A stretch of 22,709 nt of DNA from a bacterium (GTDB taxonomy: Bacteria > Patescibacteriota > Minisyncoccia > Phycocordibacterales > UBA10002): NCBI GenBank assembly GCA_030649775.1, contig JAUSFR010000086.1, positions 1-22,709 on the forward strand, read 5' to 3'. Of this stretch, positions 12,715 through 18,127 are shown in pieces. The notes below the pieces were generated by a model that was not told where the DNA came from, ran no database searches, and was given only the letters and a program-made list of their open reading frames with translations. Position 1 is the stretch's first letter. Every line of letters starts with the position of its first letter. The position numbers and the translations under genes are program-made.

Positions 12715-13020
12715 TCAAAATTTAAGGAATACCATTCCGGCAACAATCAAGATTATACCCACAATTTGGTAAACAGATAAGATGTCTTTGAAGAACCAGT
12801 ATCCTACGAGCAGGCTCAAAAGACTCGTAATCCCCGCCGTGAGAAACCAGATAATGATAAAATTCGGGGCTTTGGTGTAGTTGTAGAGAAATAGGTACTG
12901 ATGAATGAGAATAAATGGAATGGCCCAAAGAAAAGACTTCAGGAAACCGATGCGTAACCAATAAATCGTTGCGATTTGAACCACGGCAGCTGCAACAGCG
13001 AGGGAGATATAAAGAAACAT
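12715..13020 (-). CDS. DMT/SMR-like four-helix membrane protein
   Basis: 101 aa, almost wholly hydrophobic, with four predicted helices (about 2-20, 27-46, 52-75, 80-99). The C-terminal half (TAGITSLLSLLVGYWFFKDI, then VYQIVGIILIVAGMVFLKF) has the look of EmrE-type small multidrug transporters and EamA half-domains. The Glu14 that SMR proteins use for proton coupling is not apparent in helix 1, so drug export should not be assumed. The start is supported by an extended -10 (TGC TATAAT) six bases upstream, implying a leaderless mRNA beginning at the ATG. No Shine-Dalgarno lies at a useful distance. Confidence 0.7.
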   Translation of the reverse strand: MFLYISLAVAAAVVQIATIYWLRIGFLKSFLWAIPFILIHQYLFLYNYTKAPNFIIIWFLTAGITSLLSLLVGYWFFKDILSVYQIVGIILIVAGMVFLKF

Positions 13021-13026
13021 ACAAAA

Positions 13027-13035
13027 ATTATAGCA
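13027..13035 (-). promoter_or_regulatory. Extended -10 promoter of the DMT-like gene (leaderless)
   Basis: TGCTATAAT (13035-13027) is a perfect extended -10. Six bases separate it from the ATG at 13020, so +1 falls on the A of the start codon. Confidence 0.75.
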
Positions 13036-13077
13036 AGAACTCCTAACAACTAAAAGCTATCAGCTAACACCTGATTA

Positions 13078-13150
13078 TGCCCCCGGCCAGAATCGAACTG
13101 ACAACTATCCCTTAGGACGGGACTGTTATAATCCATTTAACTACGGGGGC
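13078..13150 (-). tRNA. tRNA-Arg (anticodon CCU)
   Basis: 73 nt, CCA not encoded (A then TAATC). Acceptor GCCCCCG/CGGGGGC, D-arm with GTTA-AATGGAT-TATAAC, anticodon stem GTCCC/GGGAT with loop GTCCTAA, T-arm GTCAG-TTCGATT-CTGGC. Reads AGG. Confidence 0.93.
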
Positions 13151-13163
13151 TTTTAACTCCTAC

Positions 13164-13172
13164 AACTTAGCA
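13164..13172 (-). promoter_or_regulatory. Extended -10 promoter of tRNA-Arg
   Basis: TGCTAAGTT (13172-13164), 13 bases before the tRNA 5' end. Confidence 0.6.
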
Positions 13173-13177
13173 CAGAA

Positions 13178-13208
13178 AACAAAAACCTTGAAGCTCTCGC
13201 TTCAAGGT
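13178..13208 (-). terminator. Terminator of the glutaredoxin gene (possibly bidirectional)
   Basis: Perfect 10-bp stem 13185-13194/13199-13208, loop four bases, with GGTTTTTGTTTTC after it on the minus strand. On the plus strand CCTTGTTTTT follows. The glutaredoxin stop is 194 bp away because a 136-bp MITE lies between. Confidence 0.8.
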
Positions 13209-13218
13209 CCTTGTTTTT

Positions 13219-13362
13219 CTACTATAGGACTTATGCAATTGAGCATATTTCAGTCTTTTCCCCTTCTGTCATTCCTGCGGAGGCAGGAATCCAGGACCAT
13301 ACCGCATACTCTGGATTCCCGTTTTCACGGGAATGACACCTATTGCGTAAGTCCTATACTAC
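13219..13362. mobile_element. MITE of a second type (136 bp) with CTAC target duplication
   Basis: 17-bp terminal inverted repeats TATAGGACTTATGCAAT (13223-13239) and ATTGCGTAAGTCCTATA (13342-13358, one difference) are flanked by CTAC at 13219-13222 and 13359-13362. No coding capacity. It carries a REP-like palindromic pair inside and sits between the glutaredoxin gene and its terminator. Confidence 0.85.
13268..13337. repeat. REP-like inverted pair inside the MITE
   Basis: GTCATTCCTGC... (13268-13294) and ...GGGAATGAC (13311-13337) form an imperfect 27-bp inverted repeat. Each arm is itself a hairpin: ATTCCTGC/GCAGGAAT and ATTCCCGT/ACGGGAAT. This two-hairpin layout is like REPIN/BIME units. 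The CATTCC...GGAATCCAG wording is common in many bacteria. Confidence 0.8.
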
Positions 13363-13401
13363 TTCCCTTCTTCTGTCTAATGTCTACTTGTCTATTGTCT
13401 G

Positions 13402-13638
13402 TTAGCTTATCCCCAGCAACTGCTTAATCTTCGGCTGATTGAATCCGACAACGAGCTCCCCGTCTATATCAATCACCGGTACACCCATCTGACCGCTCTT
13501 CTCAATCATCTCCTTTCGCTTCTCCACGTCGGCTCCGACATTGTGTTCGGTGTACTCAACACCTTTTTCCTTAAAAAAGACCTTCGCCGCGTTGCAGTAC
13601 ACGCAGGTTGGCGTGGAATAAATAGTAACTTTCGCCAT
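13402..13638 (-). CDS. Glutaredoxin-like thiol-disulfide protein
   Basis: 78-aa single-domain protein with a thioredoxin fold. The redox motif is CVYC (12-15) after TIYSTPT, the cis-proline is in GVPVID (Pro54), and the C-terminal helix is FNQPKIKQLLG. The length and the CxxC near the N-terminus fit NrdH-redoxin or short glutaredoxins. The CVYC dipeptide differs from CPYC and is close to NrdH CVQC, so it may reduce ribonucleotide reductase or use another reductant. The promoter is an extended -10 about 50 bases upstream; there is no clear Shine-Dalgarno. TAGAC words begin directly after the stop. Confidence 0.9.
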   Translation of the reverse strand: MAKVTIYSTPTCVYCNAAKVFFKEKGVEYTEHNVGADVEKRKEMIEKSGQMGVPVIDIDGELVVGFNQPKIKQLLGIS

Positions 13639-13686
13639 CGTAATTTCTAGATTACTTCTGGTAATCGTGTATCGCCTTAGGACGAC

Positions 13687-13695
13687 AGTATAGCA
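13687..13695 (-). promoter_or_regulatory. Extended -10 promoter of the glutaredoxin gene
   Basis: TGCTATACT (13695-13687); predicted start near 13680 and a leader of about 42 nt. Confidence 0.7.
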
Positions 13696-13729
13696 AATAG
13701 AAAGGCTTCTGTAGAAGTTTCCAGAAGCC
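13694..13729 (-). terminator. Terminator of the deoxyribosyltransferase-like gene
   Basis: GGCTTCTG 13704-13711 pairs with 13722-13729 around ten bases, followed on minus by TTTCTATTT. The T tract is modest and runs into the next promoter. Confidence 0.6.
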
Positions 13730-13755
13730 CTGCGGTCTGTTCTAATACACGGAAA

Positions 13756-14142
13756 TTACCTCAATCTCTTTGAAAGCTCTTTGGGAGTTCGGATAACTTC
13801 ACGGAAAAGCGCGTTGCGACAGAGTTCCGAGTCGGGAGCGAGCGCGTAGATGGGTTTCCCGAGCGCAACCGCGAAGCCTATTTCAAGCGTGGTGCTGGGA
13901 CCCGCGTAGCCACCTTTATTGTACACAAACACGACATCCGCCATCCGGATTTTGTAAAAATGGTCGTGAGTAAGGCCAAGCGCGATAAACGTCTGATATT
14001 CCTTTGAAAACTTCTCCCACTCGTCCTGCCCCGAGTGATGGTAGGGCGCGTAGACAACCACACCGAGCTTCTCAAGCTCGTTTGCGAACTTCTTTGCCTC
14101 GGCCTTAAATCTCCGACTTCCGCAGATAACGACTGATTTCAT
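13756..14142 (-). CDS. Nucleoside 2-deoxyribosyltransferase-like (SLOG-type Rossmann) protein
   Basis: 128 aa. N-terminal strand and loop VVICGSRRF (4-12), a helix, then YAPYHHSGQDEW, and the ligand-binding segment ADVVFVYNKGGYAGPSTTLEIGFAVALGKPIYAL (about 68-101). The GG.AGPST..E.G.A arrangement is that of nucleoside 2-deoxyribosyltransferases and related SLOG nucleotide-binding proteins. A nucleobase or nucleotide-sugar role (salvage or sanitation) is likely, but the substrate is not readable. The start is fixed by TGC TAGAAT six bases before the ATG, implying a leaderless mRNA. It has its own terminator. The NUDIX gene upstream also terminates separately, so these are single-gene units. 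Confidence 0.75.
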   Translation of the reverse strand: MKSVVICGSRRFKAEAKKFANELEKLGVVVYAPYHHSGQDEWEKFSKEYQTFIALGLTHDHFYKIRMADVVFVYNKGGYAGPSTTLEIGFAVALGKPIYALAPDSELCRNALFREVIRTPKELSKRLR

Positions 14143-14148
14143 AAAATT

Positions 14149-14157
14149 ATTCTAGCA
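14149..14157 (-). promoter_or_regulatory. Extended -10 promoter, leaderless start
   Basis: TGCTAGAAT (14157-14149), then six bases, then ATG 14142: the same spacing as at 13027-13035. Confidence 0.75.
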
Positions 14158-14160
14158 CAT

Positions 14161-14190
14161 AAAAAAATTGGCACGAAGTTCTTTCGTGCC
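14161..14190 (-). terminator. Terminator of the NUDIX gene
   Basis: GGCACGAA 14170-14177 with TTCGTGCC 14183-14190, five-base loop, then AATTTTTTT on the minus strand; eight bases past the stop. Confidence 0.9.
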
Positions 14191-14198
14191 GTTTGCAC

Positions 14199-14690
14199 CT
14201 ACCGCACATACTTCAAGAAGTATTCGGCAAACGCCTTGTAGACTCCTCGCTTGAAACCGACAACTTCTCGCGCATGCCTTTCAAGCGTCGTCCACTTCCA
14301 TGCCCGAAACTCGGTTTTGTGTCCGTTTCCGGAGAGTTTTATCTCGGACTCGGAAACCTTGAGCTTGAGCAAGAACCAGCGCTGTACCTGTCCCGAACCT
14401 TTCCGTTTTTCTCTCTTTTCCACGGGGAATTCATAGGCGAGCCAGTGTGGAAATTCTGTAATCAACTCAAATTTTTCTTTGGACAGTCCGGTCTCTTCGC
14501 GAATCTCTCGGAATAGAGCCTCGACGGGAGTCTCACACACATCAATGCCCCCTTGCACCGATTGCCACGAGCCTGCTTTATCCGCTCGCTCAAATGACAG
14601 TATTCCTCTTCCTTTCCCAAAAATGACCGCGCCGACCCCGGTTCGGAAATAGGGGAAATACAGAGGTGTGGAAGTATCAGATTTTTTCAT
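14199..14690 (-). CDS. NUDIX hydrolase
   Basis: Hydrolyses a nucleoside diphosphate linked to another moiety; cytoplasmic. 163 aa with a complete NUDIX box in residues 48-70 (G, then E53, R61-E62, E65-E66, G68: GIDVCETPVEALFREIREETGL). The preceding SWQSVQGGID resembles the QGG of dinucleoside-polyphosphate hydrolases and RppH, so mRNA 5' pyrophosphate removal or Ap4A breakdown is possible. A later QVQRWFLLKL strand also fits that subgroup. Exact substrate unknown. Upstream TATTCT gives a short leader; a weak purine stretch lies before the ATG. The HAD gene lies 45 bp upstream in the same direction. Confidence 0.9.
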   Translation of the reverse strand: MKKSDTSTPLYFPYFRTGVGAVIFGKGRGILSFERADKAGSWQSVQGGIDVCETPVEALFREIREETGLSKEKFELITEFPHWLAYEFPVEKREKRKGSGQVQRWFLLKLKVSESEIKLSGNGHKTEFRAWKWTTLERHAREVVGFKRGVYKAFAEYFLKYVR

Positions 14691-14735
14691 AAAGATTTCT
14701 TTCTGCCGAGAGAATAGAGGTTTCTCCCCAACAAG

Positions 14736-15338
14736 TCAATTCATATAGTTTGCCGTCTTTTGCAAATAATTGGTGAAATCGGTATAAAACTCCGCGGAAA
14801 GTCCAAAGGCTTTTGCCGCAGTCACATTTTCTTCTTCGTCGTCCCATACGAGCACCGAACGGCGGTCAATTGCTTGAACTTGCTCAAAAGCTTTTGCCCA
14901 GAATTCTGGTGTAGACTTACGAACGCCCAAAATGGACGAGGAGAAGATGCCGTAAAACTGCGACTTAAGGTCAAGGTTTGTCCAGAGGTACTCCGTTCTG
15001 TATTTCTCGTTGTCTGTTGCAAGGAAACAGCGGATTCCTTTAGCGCGCAGAATCGCCACCTCGCGGAGAATACGGTCCTCAAGAGTTCGCTCATGCTCAA
15101 ACCAATTCACAATGAGCGCATCAACCCCGTGAGGATAGCGCCATTTCGGAAGATAAGGAACAAGCTCCTGCTTAAGGTCGGCCTTGCCTACAATACATTT
15201 CTGAAACGGTCCCGTAAAAAAAGGAAGCATGTCTTCATGCTCGGAAGCACCGAACTCTTCCGCGAGCACTTTTGAAAACAGACGCTTACGTTTGCACAGT
15301 ACCACCCCGTCAATATCAAATAAGATGTGAGAAATCAT
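14736..15338 (-). CDS. HAD-superfamily hydrolase
   Basis: 200-aa phosphatase-like protein. Motif I FDIDGVV (7-13) has nucleophile Asp8 and acid/base Asp10. Motif II Thr108 is in FLATD, motif III Lys141 in GVRKSTPEFW, motif IV VWDDEEENV (Asp166-Asp167). The inserted helical cap (about 16-85) marks subfamily I. All catalytic residues are present. Substrates are commonly sugar phosphates or nucleotides; none can be named here. The ATG at 15338 is preceded by AGGG 11 bases upstream and by a TATACT box near 15370 shared back to back with the tRNA-Gly promoter. Confidence 0.88.
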   Translation of the reverse strand: MISHILFDIDGVVLCKRKRLFSKVLAEEFGASEHEDMLPFFTGPFQKCIVGKADLKQELVPYLPKWRYPHGVDALIVNWFEHERTLEDRILREVAILRAKGIRCFLATDNEKYRTEYLWTNLDLKSQFYGIFSSSILGVRKSTPEFWAKAFEQVQAIDRRSVLVWDDEEENVTAAKAFGLSAEFYTDFTNYLQKTANYMN

Positions 15339-15362
15339 ATGCTTTAAACCCTGCTAAATTTC

Positions 15363-15372
15363 TGCTAGTATA
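15363..15372. promoter_or_regulatory. Overlapping divergent -10 boxes for tRNA-Gly and the HAD gene
   Basis: On plus, TGC TAGTAT (15363-15371) lies 11 bases before tRNA-Gly. On minus, TATACT (15372-15367) uses the same bases to drive the HAD gene, giving a leader of about 22 nt. Only one RNA polymerase could occupy the site at a time. Confidence 0.65.
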
Positions 15373-15382
15373 GCCCGCAGAC

Positions 15383-15456
15383 GCGGGTATAGTATAGTGG
15401 CAATATGCGTGCTTCCCAAGCATGAGACGCGGATTCGATTCCCGCTACCCGCACCA
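15383..15456 (+). tRNA. tRNA-Gly (anticodon CCC)
   Basis: 74 nt with encoded CCA. Acceptor GCGGGTA/TACCCGC, anticodon stem CGTGC/GCATG with loop TTCCCAA, T-loop TTCGATT, T-stem with one A-C mismatch. Reads GGG. Confidence 0.93.
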
Positions 15457-15463
15457 TTCTTGT

Positions 15464-15506
15464 ATTCGTAGTAATTCGTTGGTTCTTAATTCGTATTTTC
15501 GTATTG
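15464..15506. repeat. TTCG-word repeat after tRNA-Gly
   Basis: ATTCGTAGTAATTCG, TTCTTAATTCG and TATTTTCGTATT fill the space between the tRNA and the stop codon of the FtsB-like gene. Confidence 0.6.
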
Positions 15507-15881
15507 CTACCTAAAGAGGTCAAAAAACTTTGAAACAAGCGACCGCTCCTTGACCGGCTCGTCCGAAACGGTCTTCTCGTCACCGATAAGCACCACCATT
15601 CTTTCCCCTGGTTTCGCCACCTGGAACTGCTCGCGTATCTCCGCGTCAATGCCCTCACTCGTTTGCAGGCGTGCAATGTCGGTTCGCAGTTTCTCCTCCC
15701 GAAGCGTCAGCGCGGAAAGGTCGCTCTCTACCCTATCCAAATTCTTTCGGCTTTCGCGCTCCTTGGCGTAAAGACCAAGCGTAGCTTTACTTATCACCAT
15801 GAGCAGGATAAAAACACCGATAAGCACCCAGCGTGAATAGAGCGTCTTGCGGATTTTACGTTTTCGCTGAAAATCTTTCAT
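15507..15881 (-). CDS. FtsB/DivIC-like septum formation initiator protein
   Basis: 124-aa bitopic membrane protein: basic cytoplasmic N-terminus (RKRKIRKTLYSR), one membrane helix (about 18-37), then a coiled coil (about 38-80, with ESRKNLDRVESDLSALTLRE and EEKLRTDIARLQT) and the short globular segment EGIDAEIREQFQVAKPGERMVVLI, which matches the family pattern (E..AR..L....PGE.V). In the divisome such proteins link FtsL and FtsQ in the periplasm. The C-terminal 30 residues are variable. TAATAT within a CCTAATATCTAG word repeat lies 14 bases before the ATG; no Shine-Dalgarno. Confidence 0.85.
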   Translation of the reverse strand: MKDFQRKRKIRKTLYSRWVLIGVFILLMVISKATLGLYAKERESRKNLDRVESDLSALTLREEKLRTDIARLQTSEGIDAEIREQFQVAKPGERMVVLIGDEKTVSDEPVKERSLVSKFFDLFR

Positions 15882-15883
15882 AC

Positions 15884-16001
15884 ATTAGGCACTAGATATT
15901 AGGCTCTAGGCACTAGGTAAGAATAATGATAACATCAAATAACATTATTTTATAAGAAATAGCCCTAAAGCCTAGCGCCTAGTTTCCTAATGCCTAGTTT
16001 T
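15884..16001. repeat. CCTAG/GCCTAAT word repeats, inverted pair
   Basis: ATTAGGCACTAGATATTAGG, CTCTAGGCACTAGG at 15884-15916 and CCTAAAGCCTAGCGCCTAG, CCTAATGCCTAG at 15964-15997 are inverted relatives around an AT-rich core of about 45 bases with a GATAACATCAAATAACATTATT tract. They lie between two divergent genes and may contain both promoters. Confidence 0.6.
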
Positions 16002-16002
16002 T

Positions 16003-16113
16003 ATGTTATTCAACCCAAAACACCGAAGAAAACTAAATATTGTCTGGGGTATTCTCTGTACGCTTATCATCATTAGTATGATACTGCTGTACATTCCCGC
16101 CCTCTACCTGTAA
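16003..16113 (+). CDS. 36-aa single-helix membrane peptide
   Basis: ATG 16003 to TAA 16111-16113. The sequence begins MLFNPKHRRKLN, followed by a hydrophobic helix (VWGILCTLIIISMILLYIPA, 14-33) and a short end. The MxFNPK start, basic stretch, W.I..L.IISM.LLY.P helix pattern is one I associate with tiny conserved proteins of Parcubacteria near translation or envelope genes. Function unknown. It is divergent from the FtsB-like gene and convergent with lepA. The codons are coherent and there is no competing gene on either strand, but its size leaves some doubt. Confidence 0.65.
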   Translation: MLFNPKHRRKLNIVWGILCTLIIISMILLYIPALYL

Positions 16114-16124
16114 ATGCGAACATC

Positions 16125-16174
16125 CGAATAGCTACGAAATGAGCTTGTTTCCTTTTCTTATTCGTAGCTATTCG
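16125..16174. repeat. TTCG-type hairpin repeat, copy 2
   Basis: 14-bp perfect arms CGAATAGCTACGAA (16125-16138) and complement (16161-16174) around 22 bases. The outer words TAAATGCGAA (16111-16120) and TTCGCATTTA (16171-16180) also match. It runs from the stop codon of the 36-aa gene into the stop of lepA and may act as a shared, T-poor transcription barrier. Confidence 0.85.
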
Positions 16175-16177
16175 CAT

Positions 16178-18064
16178 TTAATCTTTCCTCACCATCTTCA
16201 AAAACACCTCCTGTGGGATGCGCACTTTGCCGACGCCATGTTCTTTGAGGCGTTTCTTGCCTTCTTTTTGATTTTGCCACAGCTTCATCTTTCTCGTTCG
16301 GTCGCCACCGTTCTTACCGAAATCACCAAGAGTTTTCTGTGTCGCGCGAACGGTTTTTGAAGAAATAATACGACCAAGCGCTTGCCCTTGAATCTTGGTT
16401 GCGAAGAGTTGCGCAGGAAGCAGGTCATGGAGTTTTTCCACCGCCGACTCCGCCTCAAGTTCCGCTCGTTTGCGCGAAACAATACGGGAAAAGGCAGGCA
16501 CTATTTCCTCTGCGACAATGAGTTCAAGCTTTACCACATCCGCCTTTCGAAGTTCCAGTATTTTGTATGAAAGTGACGCAAATCCCGACGAGAGGCTTTT
16601 CACATCATCAAAGAAACCGCGCATAAGCTCGCGCAAGGGCATTTCCACAACAAGCAGATTGCGCTCGCCAAAGTTTTCCGTCACTTTGGGGAATGCTTCG
16701 TGGTCAAAGAGCATCGGCATAAGTTTCGGAAGATATTCGGACGGAGAAATGATGCGCGCCTCTACCCACGGCTCGTAAACCTCGGCAATGTCACCATAGT
16801 CGGGGAACCGCGCCGCCGAGTAGACAACTTCCCTCTTTCCACGCTTTGTCACCACTTCATAGGTAATGGAAGGAGTGGTCACCACAAGCGAGAGATTAAA
16901 TTCACGATGCAGTCTCTCGGAAATAATTTCTAGGTGGAGCATACCGAGGAAGCCACAGCGAAATCCCCTTCCCAAAAGCCCTCCCGACTCTTCCTCATAC
17001 GTAAACGACGAGTCGGAAAGGCGGAGCCTATCTATCGCCAGACGAAGTTGATTGAAGTCATCCTGACTTTCGGGATAAATAGACGCCCACACCACCGGTT
17101 TAGGGCGGTCGTAGCCTGGAAGTGGTTTCCCTCCGCCTTTTGCGGGAAGAATGGTATCACCGACCGAAGCGACTCCGGGCTCTTTGATGCCGGTCGTGAT
17201 GTAGCCGATTTCACCTGCCGAAAGGTGTTCTACGGGTGTTTCCGCGGGAGCAAAGATACCCACCTCAAGCACCGTAAAGACCTGTTCCGAAGCAGCAAAC
17301 CGAAGTTTGTCTCCTCGCTTTGTCGCCCCGTCAAACGAGCGCAAAAACACAATCACCCCCGCGTGATTGGAATATTTAAAGTCAAACACCAGCCCTCTAA
17401 AACCTTCGGTGACTGCGCCATCATCCACTCCTTTCGGAGCCGGGACACGGTCAATAACCGCTTGGAGAAGCTCGGGAACACCCTCTCCCGTCTTGCCCGA
17501 CACCAAAAGCACGTCACTTTCGGGAAGTCCGCATAATTCCGCAATCTGTTTTGTGGTCTCGGGAACGCGCGCGAGCGGAGAGTCTATCTTGTTCACGGCA
17601 GGGATGATAGTAAGCCCCGCCTCCTGCGCCATCCCGAGCACCGAGATAGTCTGCGCCTGTACGCCCTGTGTCGCATCTACGAGCACGATAGCGCCCTCAA
17701 CGGCCTTCATGGCGCGTGAGACCTCGTAGGCGAAGTCAATGTGTCCGGGAGTGTCTATCAAATTCATCACATAAGAGTCTGAAAGCTCGAAGCTCGAAGC
17801 CCTAAGCTCTAAGTTTCTTTTTCTTATTTCTTCGAGCTTCATTCTTGAGGCTTGGTCAGGCTTCCAGTGCATTCGCACTGGCGTCATCTTAATGGTGATA
17901 CCGCGCTCACGTTCAAGCTCCATTGAATCAAGCACTTGATTCTGCATTTTGCGCTTTTCAATCGTGCCTGTTAGTTCAAGCAAACGGTCCGCAAGCGTGG
18001 ACTTGCCGTGGTCAATATGCGCGATGATGCAGAAGTTCCTGATATTTCTTTGGCCTTCGGACAT
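16178..18064 (-). CDS. lepA: Elongation factor 4 (back-translocating GTPase)
   Basis: Ribosome-associated GTPase. G1 AHIDHGKST, switch I MELERERGITIK, G3 DTPG in NLIDTPGHIDF, G4 NKID and G5 VSGKTGEG are intact. Domain II, the EF-G-like GFRCGFLGMLHLEII segment and the LepA-specific C-terminus (GKNGGDRTRKMKLWQNQKEGKKRL...IPQEVFLKMV) are present. It has 628 aa against about 600 usual. The excess is about 23 residues between TPVRM and YVMNLIDTPGH, encoded by AGCTT-word repeats and lying by the nucleotide-binding switch region. Start 18064 (MSEGQRNIRNF) was preferred to ATG 18073 because TGC TAGTAT (18080-18072) overlaps the latter and predicts initiation next to 18064. Confidence 0.95.
   Translation of the reverse strand: MSEGQRNIRNFCIIAHIDHGKSTLADRLLELTGTIEKRKMQNQVLDSMELERERGITIKMTPVRMHWKPDQASRMKLEEIRKRNLELRASSFELSDSYVMNLIDTPGHIDFAYEVSRAMKAVEGAIVLVDATQGVQAQTISVLGMAQEAGLTIIPAVNKIDSPLARVPETTKQIAELCGLPESDVLLVSGKTGEGVPELLQAVIDRVPAPKGVDDGAVTEGFRGLVFDFKYSNHAGVIVFLRSFDGATKRGDKLRFAASEQVFTVLEVGIFAPAETPVEHLSAGEIGYITTGIKEPGVASVGDTILPAKGGGKPLPGYDRPKPVVWASIYPESQDDFNQLRLAIDRLRLSDSSFTYEEESGGLLGRGFRCGFLGMLHLEIISERLHREFNLSLVVTTPSITYEVVTKRGKREVVYSAARFPDYGDIAEVYEPWVEARIISPSEYLPKLMPMLFDHEAFPKVTENFGERNLLVVEMPLRELMRGFFDDVKSLSSGFASLSYKILELRKADVVKLELIVAEEIVPAFSRIVSRKRAELEAESAVEKLHDLLPAQLFATKIQGQALGRIISSKTVRATQKTLGDFGKNGGDRTRKMKLWQNQKEGKKRLKEHGVGKVRIPQEVFLKMVRKD
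17774..17863 (-). repeat. In-frame word-repeat insertion in lepA
   Basis: Codes for about residues 71-100 counted from ATG 18073 (KPDQASRMKLEEIRKR then NLELRASSFELSDS). The core 17812-17783 matches tsaD 7288-7317 at 28 of 30 bases in the same frame. The other half repeats TTCGAGCTTC and TTCTTATTTC words. Confidence 0.85.
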
Positions 18065-18071
18065 ACCGAGC

Positions 18072-18080
18072 ATACTAGCA
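18072..18080 (-). promoter_or_regulatory. Extended -10 promoter of lepA (leaderless)
   Basis: TGCTAGTAT (18080-18072), seven bases, then ATG 18064. Identical hexamer and extension to the tRNA-Gly promoter. Confidence 0.75.
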
Positions 18081-18106
18081 GAAAACGGCTCTATTAAAAA
18101 GCCGTT
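18078..18106 (-). terminator. Terminator of murJ
   Basis: AACGGCT (18084-18090) pairs with AGCCGTT (18100-18106), nine-base loop; minus strand continues GCCGTTTTCTGC, a short T tract. It separates murJ from the lepA promoter. Confidence 0.55.
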
Positions 18107-18127
18107 CTCAAAAAGACTTCGCGGAGA

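Noticed and set aside
12000..13400. CRISPR array
   Set aside because: The repeats are palindromic, of different lengths and not regularly spaced; no cas gene is present.
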